Positions 50,075-60,735 are shown, numbered from the stretch's first letter. The stretch: 64,000 nucleotides of DNA from Roseateles_E sp005503085 (GCF_028462495.1 NZ_JAQOWX010000001.1:62001-126000); one strand, 5' to 3'. Program-made: numbers and translations. The notes: generated by a model not told the origin, from the letters alone.

Positions 50075-51348
50075 CGAGCCGGCCTGGACATCTGGCATCG
50101 ATGCGGCTGCTCCGCCCGGGCCTCGTCCACAAAGCGCACGGTACGGAAACCATAGCCCGAGCCCTCGTTGTCGTGGCGCGCGCCGGGCGTACCGGCACGC
50201 TTCATCACGCTGACGTAGAGCGGCTGGATGAACTGGTGGTCGGCCGCGCGCATCTGGCCCTGCCCGACACCGCCCAGCGTCTTGCCGTCGTACTTCAGCC
50301 CCTCCATCGCCCGGGCCACGGTCGCCACGTCCAGCGACTTCGCCCGCTCGATGCCGGCCACCAGCACCTCGACCATGGCCTGCATGCGGGCGTGAACATA
50401 GTCATCCTCGGGCTTGGGGAAGCGCGTGCGGAATGCGGCGTAGAAGCGATCCGAGCTGGGCGTGCCGACATTCGGATGCCATTCGGCCACGGCCACCACC
50501 CTGTCGATGCCGGCCTCGCCCAAAGCAGCCGGCACACCGAGCGCATTGCCATAGAAGGTGTAGAAGCGCGCATTCAGACCCACATCCTTGGCCGCCTTGA
50601 TCAGCAAGGTCAGATCATTGCCCCAGTTGCCGGTCAGCACCGCCTGTGCGCCGCTGGCCTTGATCTTGGTGACATAGGGCATGAAGTCCTTGACCCGGCC
50701 GACCGGGTGCAATTCGTCGCCGACGATCTCGATATCGGGCCGCTTGGCCGCCAGCATCTCGCGACCCTGCCTCAGCACATGCTGGCCGAAGCTGTAGTCC
50801 TGGCCGATCAGGTAGAGCTTCTTGATCGAGGCATCCTCGCGCAACTCGTCGGTCAGCGCGGCCAGGCGCATATCGGCATGGGCGTCGAAGCGGAAATGCC
50901 AGAAGCTGCATTTCTCGTTGGTCAGCGCCGGATCGACCGCCGAGTAGTTCAGGAACAGCGCACGCCGCTGGGGTTCGCGCTCGTTGTGCTTGTTCAAGGC
51001 ATCGATCAAGGCGGCGGCCGTGGCCGAGCTATTGCCCTGCAGCACGAACGAGGCCTTCTGATCGACGGCCGAGCGCAGCATGGACAGCGCTTCCTCGGTC
51101 GCCCCCTTGCTGTCCAGCCGCAGCAGTTGCAAGGGCCGCGCACCGCCCGGCAGCTTGACACCGCCTCTTGCGTTGACACGCTCGGTGGCCCAGACCAGGT
51201 TGCGATAGACCGCCTCGCCGGCATTGCCGAAGGGACCGGACAGGCCCTCGATCAAGGCCAGCTTGATCGGTTCGGCGGCACCGGCCATCAGCGGCGCGGC
51301 CAGTAAAAGGGCGGCCAGATGGTGACGAGAAGGGAAGTTCCAAGCCAT
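50071..51348 (-). CDS. ABC transporter substrate-binding protein (branched-chain amino acid type)
   Basis: A 425-residue periplasmic protein of the Peripla_BP_6 (LivJ-like) family. The signal peptide of about 24 residues ends MAGAAEP. KLALIEGLSGPFGNAGEAVYRNLVWATERVNARGGV is the family start, and KLYLIGQDYSFGQHVLRQGREML is the usual hinge region. It binds an amino acid, amide or aromatic compound; the ligand is unclear. No liv-type permease or ATPase genes are in the window, so it is an orphan. Its C-terminal 20 residues overlap the rpsO promoter region. Confidence 0.88.
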   Translation of the reverse strand: MAWNFPSRHHLAALLLAAPLMAGAAEPIKLALIEGLSGPFGNAGEAVYRNLVWATERVNARGGVKLPGGARPLQLLRLDSKGATEEALSMLRSAVDQKASFVLQGNSSATAAALIDALNKHNEREPQRRALFLNYSAVDPALTNEKCSFWHFRFDAHADMRLAALTDELREDASIKKLYLIGQDYSFGQHVLRQGREMLAAKRPDIEIVGDELHPVGRVKDFMPYVTKIKASGAQAVLTGNWGNDLTLLIKAAKDVGLNARFYTFYGNALGVPAALGEAGIDRVVAVAEWHPNVGTPSSDRFYAAFRTRFPKPEDDYVHARMQAMVEVLVAGIERAKSLDVATVARAMEGLKYDGKTLGGVGQGQMRAADHQFIQPLYVSVMKRAGTPGARHDNEGSGYGFRTVRFVDEARAEQPHRCQMSRPAR

Positions 51349-51471
51349 GAGGAAGTGAATTTTTGAGGGCTATTGAATTGAGAAAAGCCGCGCCAAGCTT
51401 GGTTGGCATGGGGGCTGCGCCCTGAAAGATCCAGCAGCGATTTTTTCCGCCATCTCATTGTAGGAGCTGCC

Positions 51472-51879
51472 ATGTTTGTGATTCCCGTCTCCCGTCATTC
51501 CGCCGATCTGTCGCGCCACATCGAGCGCCTGTTCAACACTGACGCCGTCGCCTTGCGCAGCCCGGCGCTGGACGTCAGCGAGACCGATGCCGCCTACACC
51601 TTGCAGCTCGATCTGCCGGGCGTGGCCAAGGAGTCCGTCAAGATCAAGATCGAGGGCCGCCGCGTCAGCATCGATGCCGAGCAGACCCGCGCCGCCGACA
51701 AGGCCGAGGGCGAGCGGGTGCTGTACCGCGAGCGTTCGGTGACGCGCTTCTCGCGCACGCTGGCCTTGCCTCAGGAGCTCAACAAGAGCGACTCCACCGC
51801 CAAGCTGGACAACGGCGTGCTGACCCTGACCCTGGTCAAGCGCCAGCCGGACAATGCCGGCGAACTCAGCGTCAGCTGA
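51472..51879 (+). CDS. Small heat-shock protein, Hsp20/alpha-crystallin family
   Basis: A 135-residue chaperone. The alpha-crystallin domain runs from about 30 to 125 (SPALDVSETDAAYTLQLDLPGVAKESVKIKIEGRRVSIDAE through ALPQELNKSDSTAKLDNGVLTLTLVK) and contains the A-x-x-x-N-G-V-L signature. N-terminal arm and C-terminal tail are short, and an I-x-I oligomerisation motif is not clear in the tail. ATG 51472 has GGAG nine bases upstream. It is convergent with tsaD (6-base gap) and divergent from the ABC binding-protein gene. Confidence 0.92.
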   Translation: MFVIPVSRHSADLSRHIERLFNTDAVALRSPALDVSETDAAYTLQLDLPGVAKESVKIKIEGRRVSIDAEQTRAADKAEGERVLYRERSVTRFSRTLALPQELNKSDSTAKLDNGVLTLTLVKRQPDNAGELSVS

Positions 51880-51885
51880 GCCGAG

Positions 51886-52932
51886 TCAGGGCGAGCCGAG
51901 CGCCCAGCGCGGGCGCACCTCGAAACCACCGCCGCCCTGCGGCTGCAGCGTCGCCATGCCGCGCTGCAGCCGCATCGCGGCGGCCATCGCAATCATCGCG
52001 CCGTTGTCGGTGCACAGGCTCAGCTCCGGGTAGTGCACGCGCACGCCGCGCTTGGCGCAGGCGGTGTTCAGCTGCTGACGCAGCAGACTGTTGGCACCGA
52101 CGCCGCCGGCCACCACCAGGCGCTTGAGCCCGGTGTTCTTCAGCGCCAGCAGCGACTTCTTCACCAGCACCTCGACGATGGCGGCCTGGGTCGAGGCCGC
52201 CAGATCGGCGCGCTGCTGATCACTCGGGCCTTCGCCGAGCTTCTTCACCTGCGTCAGTACCGCCGTCTTCAAGCCGGCAAAGCTGAAGTCGGGCTTGCCG
52301 CTGTGCAGCAGCGGGCGCGGCAGCGCAAACGCTGCGGGGTCGCCCTGCTCGGCCAGCCGGGCCAGATGTGGGCCGCCGGGATAGGGCAGGCCCAGCAGCT
52401 TGGCGCTCTTGTCGAAGGCCTCACCGGCCGCATCATCGATGGTCTCGCCCAGGATCTCGTACTGGCCGACATCATCGACCCGCATCAGCTGCGTATGGCC
52501 ACCGGACACCAGCAGTGCGACGAAGGGGAACTCGGGTGCATCAACCGACAGAAAGGGCGACAGCAGATGGCCTTCCAGATGGTGCACGCCCAGCGTCGGC
52601 TTGCCAAGCGCGGCCGCCAGCGACACCGCGACACCGGCGCCCACCAGCAGGGCCCCGGCAAGACCCGGCCCCTGGGTATAGGCGATCACATCGATATCGG
52701 CCAGCTCGACGCCGGCCGCAGCCAGCACTTCGCGCGTCAATGGGAGCACGCGGCGGATATGGTCGCGCGAGGCCAATTCGGGCACGACACCGCCATAGGC
52801 CTGGTGCATGCTGATCTGGCTGTGCAGGGCCTGGGCCAGCAAGGTAGGCACGCCCTGGGCACCCGGCTCTGGCACATCGACCAAGGCCACGCCGGTCTCA
52901 TCGCAGGACGACTCGAAGCCCAGGACCTTCAT
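51886..52932 (-). CDS. tsaD: tRNA N6-threonylcarbamoyladenosine synthase subunit TsaD
   Basis: A 348-residue ASKHA-fold enzyme that transfers threonylcarbamoyl from its AMP ester to A37 of ANN-decoding tRNAs, with TsaB and TsaE encoded elsewhere. LGFESSCDETGVALVD is the start signature. HHLEGHLLSPF carries the iron-binding His pair, LLVSGGHTQLMRV and KLLGLPYPGGPHLARLA are nucleotide-site motifs, and VVAGGVGANSLLR and LSLCTDNGAMIA follow. It lies two bases after fdx, at the end of the isc operon. Confidence 0.97.
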   Translation of the reverse strand: MKVLGFESSCDETGVALVDVPEPGAQGVPTLLAQALHSQISMHQAYGGVVPELASRDHIRRVLPLTREVLAAAGVELADIDVIAYTQGPGLAGALLVGAGVAVSLAAALGKPTLGVHHLEGHLLSPFLSVDAPEFPFVALLVSGGHTQLMRVDDVGQYEILGETIDDAAGEAFDKSAKLLGLPYPGGPHLARLAEQGDPAAFALPRPLLHSGKPDFSFAGLKTAVLTQVKKLGEGPSDQQRADLAASTQAAIVEVLVKKSLLALKNTGLKRLVVAGGVGANSLLRQQLNTACAKRGVRVHYPELSLCTDNGAMIAMAAAMRLQRGMATLQPQGGGGFEVRPRWALGSP

Positions 52933-52934
52933 GT

Positions 52935-53273
52935 TCAGTGATTCTCTTTGGCGTGATTGATCGAGTACTTCGGAATCTCGATAGTCACATCGGTCTGACC
53001 CAGGATGGCCTGGCAGCTCAGCCGCGAATCGGGCTCCAGGCCCCAGGCACGGTCCAGCATGTCTTCCTCACCCTCCTCCATCTCGGACAGCGTGCGGCCA
53101 CCTTCGCGCACGATCACATGGCAGGTGGTGCAGGCGCAGACCTGGTCGCAGGCATGCTCGATCTCGATATGGTTGTCCAGCAGCGCCTCGCAGATCGAGG
53201 TGCCGGCCGGCGCCGTCACGGTTTTGCCCTGCGGGCAGTACTCGGCATGGGGAAGGATTTTGATGATGGGCAT
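52935..53273 (-). CDS. fdx: ISC-type 2Fe-2S ferredoxin
   Basis: A 112-residue adrenodoxin-type ferredoxin that supplies electrons for Fe-S cluster assembly. The four ligands are in EHACDQVCACTTCHVIV and SRLSCQAI. The EMEGEEDMLDRA-like region is also typical. It follows hscA by 14 bases in the standard order. No iscX follows; tsaD does. Confidence 0.95.
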   Translation of the reverse strand: MPIIKILPHAEYCPQGKTVTAPAGTSICEALLDNHIEIEHACDQVCACTTCHVIVREGGRTLSEMEEGEEDMLDRAWGLEPDSRLSCQAILGQTDVTIEIPKYSINHAKENH

Positions 53274-53287
53274 GGAGCTTCCCCTGT

Positions 53288-55144
53288 TTACATCTGTTCG
53301 ATATTGCGGCCGGTCAGCGCCTGCTGAATGCCACGATTCATGCGCTCGGCAGCGAAGGCTTCGGTGCCCTTGGCCAGGGTCTCGACGGCCGCATTGATCG
53401 CGTCCGCGTCCTCGCCTTCGGCGGCCAGGGCCAGCTGCTTCAGCAGCTCGGCTACGGCGGCGCGCTGCGCCTCGTCCAGCAGATCGCCATCGGCCGCCAG
53501 CGCCGACTGCGTGGCCAGCGTCATGCGCTCGGCCTCGACACGGGCCTCACGCAGCTTGCGCGCCTGCATATCCGATTCGGCGCTGGCAAAACCGTCCTTC
53601 AGCATGCCGGCGATCCGATCGTCCGACAGGCCGTAGCTCGGCTTGACCTGAACCGCCGCCTCGACACCCGAGCCCAGCTCCTTGGCCGAGACGCTCAGCA
53701 AGCCGTCGGCATCGACCTGGAAGGTGACGCGGATGCGCGCGGCGCCGGCCACCATGGCCGGGATGCCGCGCAGCTCGAAGCGCGCCAGCGAACGGCACTC
53801 GCTGACCAGCTCGCGCTCACCCTGCAAGACATGGACCGCCATCGCGGTCTGCCCGTCCTTGAAGGTCGTGAAGTCCTGCGCCTTGGCGACCGGAATCGTC
53901 GCATTGCGCTCGATGATGCGCTCGACCAGACCACCCATGGTCTCCAGACCCAGCGACAGCGGAATCACATCCAGCAGCAGGATCTCGCCATCGGCCGCAT
54001 TGCCGGCCAGCTGATTGGCCTGGATGGCCGCCCCCAGCGCGACAACCTCGTCGGGATTCAGGTTCGTCAAAACCTCACGGCCGAACAGCTGACCGACCGC
54101 CGCGCGCACGCCGGGCATGCGGGTCGAACCGCCGACCATCACCGTGCCCTGCACCTCCTCGGCCTTCAGCCTGGCGTCGCGCAGCACCCGCTTGACGGCG
54201 GCCAGCGTCTTGTCGACCAAGGGCTTGGTCAGCGCATCGAACTGCTCGCGGCTGAGCGCGACATCGAGCGCGCCCGCATCCAGCGCGCACTGCAGCCGGG
54301 TCTGCGGCGCATCGGACAACGCCTCCTTGGCCAGGCGCGCGGCCATCAGCACCGCACGCTTGTCATGCGCGCTGACGGTCTCCAGCCCGGCTTCGACCAG
54401 CGCCCAGTCGGCCAGCAGGCGATCGAAGTCGTCGCCGCCCAGGGCCGCATCGCCGCCGGTCGCCACCACCTCGAAGACACCGCGCGTCAGGCGCAGCAGC
54501 GAGATGTCGAAGGTGCCGCCACCGAGGTCGTAGACCGCGTACAAGCCCTCGCTGGCATTGTCCAGGCCATAGGCGATGGCCGCAGCGGTGGGCTCGTTGA
54601 TGAGGCGCAGCACATTCAGGCCGGCCAGTTGAGCGGCATCCTTGGTGGCCTGGCGCTGGGCATCGTCGAAATAGGCCGGCACCGTGATCACGGCACCGAA
54701 GATGTCGTCGGCAAAGCTGTCCTCGGCACGGAAGCGCAAGGTCGCCAGAATCTCGGCCGAGACCTCGACCGGCGACTTCAGGCCGTCGCGCGTCGCGATC
54801 GACAGCATGCCCGGCGTATCCTCGAAGCGGTAAGGCAGCTTGTCGCGGTTGGCGACATCAGCCAGCGAGCGGCCCATGAAGCGCTTGACCGAGACGATGG
54901 TGTTCTCCGGATCGTCAGCTTGGGACGCGAAGGCGGCCGCGCCGATCTGGCGCCGCCCTTCCTCCAGATAACGCACGGCCGAGGGCAGGATGACGCGCCC
55001 CTGCTCGTCCGGCAGGCACTCGGCCACGCCATGGCGCACCGAGGCCACCAGCGAGTGGGTTGTGCCCAGGTCGATGCCCACCGCGATGCGGCGCTCATGC
55101 GGGTTGGGCGATTGCCCGGGTTCGGAAATCTGCAACAAAGCCAT
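53288..55144 (-). CDS. hscA: Fe-S protein assembly chaperone HscA
   Basis: A 618-residue Hsp70-family chaperone specific for Fe-S cluster transfer from IscU. The nucleotide-binding domain has AVGIDLGTTHSLVASV, VYDLGGGTFDISLLRL and VMVGGSTRMPGVRAAVGQLFG. The substrate-binding domain from about residue 385 binds the IscU LPPVK motif, which is present here in IscU. It lies two bases after hscB, its J-domain partner. Confidence 0.97.
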   Translation of the reverse strand: MALLQISEPGQSPNPHERRIAVGIDLGTTHSLVASVRHGVAECLPDEQGRVILPSAVRYLEEGRRQIGAAAFASQADDPENTIVSVKRFMGRSLADVANRDKLPYRFEDTPGMLSIATRDGLKSPVEVSAEILATLRFRAEDSFADDIFGAVITVPAYFDDAQRQATKDAAQLAGLNVLRLINEPTAAAIAYGLDNASEGLYAVYDLGGGTFDISLLRLTRGVFEVVATGGDAALGGDDFDRLLADWALVEAGLETVSAHDKRAVLMAARLAKEALSDAPQTRLQCALDAGALDVALSREQFDALTKPLVDKTLAAVKRVLRDARLKAEEVQGTVMVGGSTRMPGVRAAVGQLFGREVLTNLNPDEVVALGAAIQANQLAGNAADGEILLLDVIPLSLGLETMGGLVERIIERNATIPVAKAQDFTTFKDGQTAMAVHVLQGERELVSECRSLARFELRGIPAMVAGAARIRVTFQVDADGLLSVSAKELGSGVEAAVQVKPSYGLSDDRIAGMLKDGFASAESDMQARKLREARVEAERMTLATQSALAADGDLLDEAQRAAVAELLKQLALAAEGEDADAINAAVETLAKGTEAFAAERMNRGIQQALTGRNIEQM

Positions 55145-55146
55145 TT

Positions 55147-55665
55147 TTACTGTCCTAGGGCGTCCAGCCTCTTGTCGATATCGGCACGGAATCGGGCGAT
55201 GAACATCAGGGCCCGGACCTGCTCGGCCGCCGCCGGCGCGTCGTCCGCCTCATCGAGCAGGCGCTGCACATCGGCCAGCAAGCCGCGCTCGCGCTGCGCG
55301 ACCTCGGCATCCAGGGCCTCGACCGCAGCCAGGCCTTCCGCCTCGTCCAAGGCCTCGCGCCAACTCATCTGCTCCATCAAGAAGGCCGTCGGCATGCGGG
55401 TGTTCTCGTTGACCAGCAGCGGCACGCCGCGCAACTCGCACAGATAGGCGGCGCGCTGGAGCGGGTCGCGCAAGCGCTGGTAGGCCTCATTGACGCGCAC
55501 GGCCCATTGCATCGCCAGCCGCTGCGACGATGCGCCCTCGGCGGCGAACTTGTCGGGATGAACCTGGGCCTGCAAGGCCTTCCAGCGCGCATCGATCTCG
55601 ACACGCTCTTGGGCCTGGCGCTCGGGCAGGCCAAACAGCTTGAAGTCGTTGTCGTCGAGTCGCAT
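55147..55665 (-). CDS. hscB: Co-chaperone HscB (J-domain)
   Basis: A 172-residue J-domain protein that delivers IscU to HscA. The HPD motif is at residues 36-38 (VHPDKF), after the FKLFGLPERQAQ helix. The C-terminal helical bundle (from about 85) includes MEQMSWREALDEA and binds IscU. A hairpin terminator separates it from iscA upstream. Confidence 0.95.
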   Translation of the reverse strand: MRLDDNDFKLFGLPERQAQERVEIDARWKALQAQVHPDKFAAEGASSQRLAMQWAVRVNEAYQRLRDPLQRAAYLCELRGVPLLVNENTRMPTAFLMEQMSWREALDEAEGLAAVEALDAEVAQRERGLLADVQRLLDEADDAPAAAEQVRALMFIARFRADIDKRLDALGQ

Positions 55666-55695
55666 GCGATGAAGCTTGTTTACAAAACAGCCAAG

Positions 55696-55720
55696 AAAAA
55701 AGCGCGGCTGATGGCCGCGC
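55696..55720 (-). terminator. Intrinsic terminator between iscA and hscB
   Basis: On the minus strand GCGCGGC (55720-55714), loop CATCA and GCCGCGC (55708-55702) are followed by six T (55701-55696). It lies about 20 bases after the iscA stop, inside the isc operon. Confidence 0.85.
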
Positions 55721-55740
55721 CCTGCGATGGAGCCGCGATT

Positions 55741-56064
55741 TTAGACGCGGAAGGATTCACCGCAGCCGCAGCGGTCTTTCTCGCGCGGGTTGCGAAACTT
55801 GAAGCCCTCGTTGAGGCCTTCGCGCACGAAATCCAGCTCGGTGCCTTCCAGATAGGGCAGGCTTTTGGGGTCGATCAGGATCTTCACACCATGACCCTCG
55901 AAGATCACATCCTCCGGCGTCACATCGTCGGCGTACTCGAGCTTGTAGGCCAGGCCCGAGCAGCCAGTGGTCTTGACGCCCAGACGCACGCCCACGCCGC
56001 GCCCGCGTTTGGCGATATAGCGCGTCACATGGCGCGCGGCCGCCTCGGTCAGAGTCACAGACAT
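55741..56064 (-). CDS. iscA: Iron-sulfur cluster assembly protein IscA
   Basis: A 107-residue A-type carrier. The three cluster or iron ligands are Cys35 (KTTGCSGLAY), Cys99 and Cys101 (CGCGESF), the same positions as in E. coli IscA. It passes Fe-S clusters, mainly 4Fe-4S, to target enzymes. It follows iscU by 12 bases. Confidence 0.97.
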   Translation of the reverse strand: MSVTLTEAAARHVTRYIAKRGRGVGVRLGVKTTGCSGLAYKLEYADDVTPEDVIFEGHGVKILIDPKSLPYLEGTELDFVREGLNEGFKFRNPREKDRCGCGESFRV

Positions 56065-56076
56065 GCTGCTGATCCC

Positions 56077-56463
56077 TTACTGCGTGTGCTTGGCGCGGTA
56101 GTCATCGACCGCAGCCTTGATCGCGTCTTCGGCCAGGATGGAGCAGTGGATCTTCACCGGCGGCAAGGCCAGCTCTTCGGCGATCAAGGTGTTCTTGATC
56201 TCCAGCGCCTGGTCCAGCGTCTTGCCCTTGACCCACTCGGTCACCAGCGAGCTCGAGGCGATCGCCGAGCCGCAGCCATAGGTCTTGAACTTGGCATCCT
56301 CGATCAGCCCGGTGGCCGGGTTGACCTTGATCTGCAGCTTCATCACATCGCCGCAGGCCGGCGCGCCGACCATGCCGGTGCCGACCGAATCGTCGCCCTT
56401 CTCGAAGGCGCCGACATTGCGGGGGTTTTCGTAGTGATCAACAACTTTTTCACTGTAGGCCAT
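56077..56463 (-). CDS. iscU: Fe-S cluster scaffold protein IscU
   Basis: A 128-residue scaffold on which Fe-S clusters form. The cluster ligands are Cys37 (GAPACGDV, with Asp39), Cys64 (TYGCGSAIASSSL) and Cys107 (KIHCSILAEDAI). The HscA-binding LPPVK motif lies at 100-104. It follows iscS by 27 bases. Confidence 0.98.
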   Translation of the reverse strand: MAYSEKVVDHYENPRNVGAFEKGDDSVGTGMVGAPACGDVMKLQIKVNPATGLIEDAKFKTYGCGSAIASSSLVTEWVKGKTLDQALEIKNTLIAEELALPPVKIHCSILAEDAIKAAVDDYRAKHTQ

Positions 56464-56490
56464 GATTGTTCTCCAACGTATTTCTGAGGT

Positions 56491-57711
56491 TCAGTGGGCG
56501 GTCCACTGGATCGTGCTGATGTCTATGCCATCCTTGTACATATCCCACAGTGGCGATAGCTCACGCAGCTTGGCGACGCGGTCCTTCAGGACCGTCACCG
56601 CATAGTCGATCTCTTCAACCGTCGTGAAGCGGCCGATGGTCATGCGCAGCGAGGAGTGCGCAAGCTCATCGCTGCGGCCCAGCGCGCGCAAGACATAACT
56701 GGGCTCCAGACTGGCCGAGGTGCAGGCCGAGCCGGACGACACCGCCAGCCCCTTGACGCCCATGATCAGCGACTCGCCTTCCACATAGTTGAAGGAGATG
56801 TTCAGGTTATGCGGCACGCGCTGCGCCAGATCGCCGTTGACGAACACCTGCTCGATGCCGCTGAGGCCGTCCAGCAGACGCTGGTGCAGCATGCGGATGC
56901 GAGCGCCCTCCTCGGCCATCTCGTTCTTGGCGATCTCGAAAGCCAGGCCCATGCCGACGATCTGGTGGGTGGCCAAGGTACCCGAGCGCATGCCGCGCTC
57001 ATGGCCGCCACCGTGCATCTGGGCTTCCAGACGCACACGCGGCTTGCGGCGCACGAACAGCGCGCCGATACCCTTGGGGCCATAGGTCTTGTGCGAGGCC
57101 AGGCTCATCAGATCGATGGGCAGCTGGGTCACATCGATCGCGATCTTGCCGGTGGCCTGGGCCGCATCGACATGGAAGATGATGCCCTTCTCGCGGCAGA
57201 TATTGCCGATCGCGATCACATCCTGGATCACGCCGATCTCGTTGTTCACAAACAGCACCGAGGCCAGAATGGTGTCAGGCCGCAGCGCGGCCTTGAACTT
57301 GTCCAGATCCAGCAGGCCGTTTTCCTGCACATCCAGATAGGTGACCTCAAAGCCTTGGCGCTCCAGCTCGCGGCATGTGTCCAGCGTGGCCTTGTGCTCG
57401 GTCTTCAGGGTGATGATGTGCTTGCCGCGCGTCTTGTAGAACTGCGCCGCACCCTTGACCGCCAGATTGATCGACTCGGTCGCGCCCGATGTCCAGACGA
57501 TTTCGCGCGGGTCGGCATTGATCAGCGAGGCCACCTGCTCACGGGCCTTCTCGACCGCCGCTTCCGCTTCCCAACCCCAGGCATGGCTGCGCGAGGCCGG
57601 ATTGCCGAAATGCTCGCGCAACCAGGGGATCATCGCTTCGACCACGCGCGGGTCCACCGGCGTCGTCGCGCCGTAATCCAGAGAGATGGGGACGTGGGGC
57701 GTCATGTCCAT
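56491..57711 (-). CDS. iscS: Cysteine desulfurase IscS
   Basis: A 406-residue PLP enzyme that takes sulfur from cysteine for Fe-S clusters and thiolated tRNAs. The PLP Lys is in SLASHKTYGPKGIG (residue 208 from this start). The active Cys is in SSGSACTSASLEPSYV (residue 330), and the C-terminus ends with an IscU-contacting region. Two ATG codons are possible: 57711 is given, and 57705 would give Lys206 and Cys328, exactly the E. coli numbering. Neither has a strong ribosome-binding site. Confidence 0.96.
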   Translation of the reverse strand: MDMTPHVPISLDYGATTPVDPRVVEAMIPWLREHFGNPASRSHAWGWEAEAAVEKAREQVASLINADPREIVWTSGATESINLAVKGAAQFYKTRGKHIITLKTEHKATLDTCRELERQGFEVTYLDVQENGLLDLDKFKAALRPDTILASVLFVNNEIGVIQDVIAIGNICREKGIIFHVDAAQATGKIAIDVTQLPIDLMSLASHKTYGPKGIGALFVRRKPRVRLEAQMHGGGHERGMRSGTLATHQIVGMGLAFEIAKNEMAEEGARIRMLHQRLLDGLSGIEQVFVNGDLAQRVPHNLNISFNYVEGESLIMGVKGLAVSSGSACTSASLEPSYVLRALGRSDELAHSSLRMTIGRFTTVEEIDYAVTVLKDRVAKLRELSPLWDMYKDGIDISTIQWTAH

Positions 57712-57739
57712 GAGATGCGACTGCTTTTGATTTGTTGGA

Positions 57740-58273
57740 TTACTTGTTGAAGGCGTTGCCGAGGGCAAACACCGAATTCGGCGCGGTGATGCGGATGGGC
57801 TTGACCACCGGCGTCGTCGAGATCGCCCGCTTGATCGGCGCTTCCTCTATCGTGACGCCCTTGGCCAACTGGTCCTCGACCAGCTTGCGCAGCGACACCG
57901 AGTCGAGATACTCGATCATCTTGGCGTTCAGACTGGTCCAGAGCTCATGCGTGATGCATTTGCCGGTGTCCTCGCCCATGCAGTTTTCCTTGCCGCCGCA
58001 GCCGGTCGCATCGATCGGCTCATCGACCGCGACGATGATGTCGGCCACCGTGATCTCGTCGGACTTGCGGCCCAGCGAGTAACCGCCGCCGGGTCCACGC
58101 GTGCTTTCGACCAACTCGTGCCGGCGCAGCTTGCCGAACAGCTGTTCCAGATAGGACAGCGAGATCTGCTGGCGTTGGCTGATCGCCGCCAGCGCGACCG
58201 GGCCGCCGTTTTCACGCAGCGCCAAATCGATCATCGCGGTGACAGCGAATCGACCTTTGGTTGTGAGACGCAT
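57740..58273 (-). CDS. iscR: Fe-S cluster-sensing transcriptional regulator IscR
   Basis: A 177-residue Rrf2-family regulator. The winged helix covers about residues 1-65 (MRLTTKGRFAVTAMIDLAL, ISLSYLEQLFGKLRRHELVESTRGPGGGY). The 2Fe-2S ligands Cys92, Cys98 and Cys106 with His109 lie in GCGGKENCMGEDTGKCITH. With its cluster it represses the isc operon; without it, it activates suf-type genes. It heads the operon, and an IscR-like site lies about 100 bases upstream. The spacing to the third Cys is two residues longer than in E. coli. Confidence 0.97.
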   Translation of the reverse strand: MRLTTKGRFAVTAMIDLALRENGGPVALAAISQRQQISLSYLEQLFGKLRRHELVESTRGPGGGYSLGRKSDEITVADIIVAVDEPIDATGCGGKENCMGEDTGKCITHELWTSLNAKMIEYLDSVSLRKLVEDQLAKGVTIEEAPIKRAISTTPVVKPIRITAPNSVFALGNAFNK

Positions 58274-58374
58274 GAGACTCTCCTTCGGTCCAACAGACCA
58301 TGGGGCGGTACAACAACAAAACCAGCAAGCTGAGCGACCCGGCACCCGCCCGGCGCGGGGGTTAACCCTTGGGT

Positions 58375-58399
58375 ATGCCTGAGCATTTTACTCAATTAT
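58375..58399 (-). promoter_or_regulatory. IscR type 1-like binding site upstream of iscR
   Basis: The 25-base minus-strand segment matches the E. coli type 1 consensus (ATASYYGACTRWWWYAGTCRRSTAT) at 20 of 25 positions by direct comparison. It contains the inverted arms TTGAG and CTCAG. A TAAAAT within it could be the -10 box, which would let holo-IscR block its own promoter. Confidence 0.65.
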
Positions 58400-58466
58400 T
58401 AAGACGCTTGCTGGGCGCGCTCCCGGGCGCCCCGCGCTGGCGCGCCGAAGCGCCGCTATCTGACCG

Positions 58467-60599
<2,133 letters not shown>

Positions 60600-60685
60600 C
60601 GGGGTTTCCCAGGACTCGGGCCGCAAGCCCTCTAGAATTCACGGGCTTGCGCATCATCAACAGCCCGACAGGGTAGCGCAGGCGC

Positions 60686-60703
60686 CGTTCGATTGTTCGA
60701 ACG
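60686..60703. promoter_or_regulatory. Palindromic operator candidate between uvrB and the tyrB-like gene
   Basis: CGTTCGA-TTGT-TCGAACG is a perfect 7-bp inverted repeat with a 4-base spacer, 32 bases before the aminotransferase ATG. Its core TTCGA-N4-TCGAA is the same as the palindrome between kbl and the XRE-cupin gene. Confidence 0.6.
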
Positions 60704-60735
60704 CTCTTGCCACCGTCATGTCAGGAAAGCCGTCC

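Noticed and set aside
49856..50098. An 80-codon minus-strand frame before rpsO
   Set aside because: It covers the rpsO promoter, leader and first codons in another frame, and has no family features.
51421..51455. Possible sigma-32 promoter (CCTGAAA ... CGCCATCT) before hsp20
   Set aside because: The spacer is 20 bases, longer than the 11-16 normally seen, and the start point would fall almost on the ribosome-binding site.
60600..60735. LexA box upstream of uvrB
   Set aside because: No CTGT-N8-ACAG pattern was found; the palindrome present (TTCGA-N4-TCGAA) does not fit the betaproteobacterial LexA consensus.
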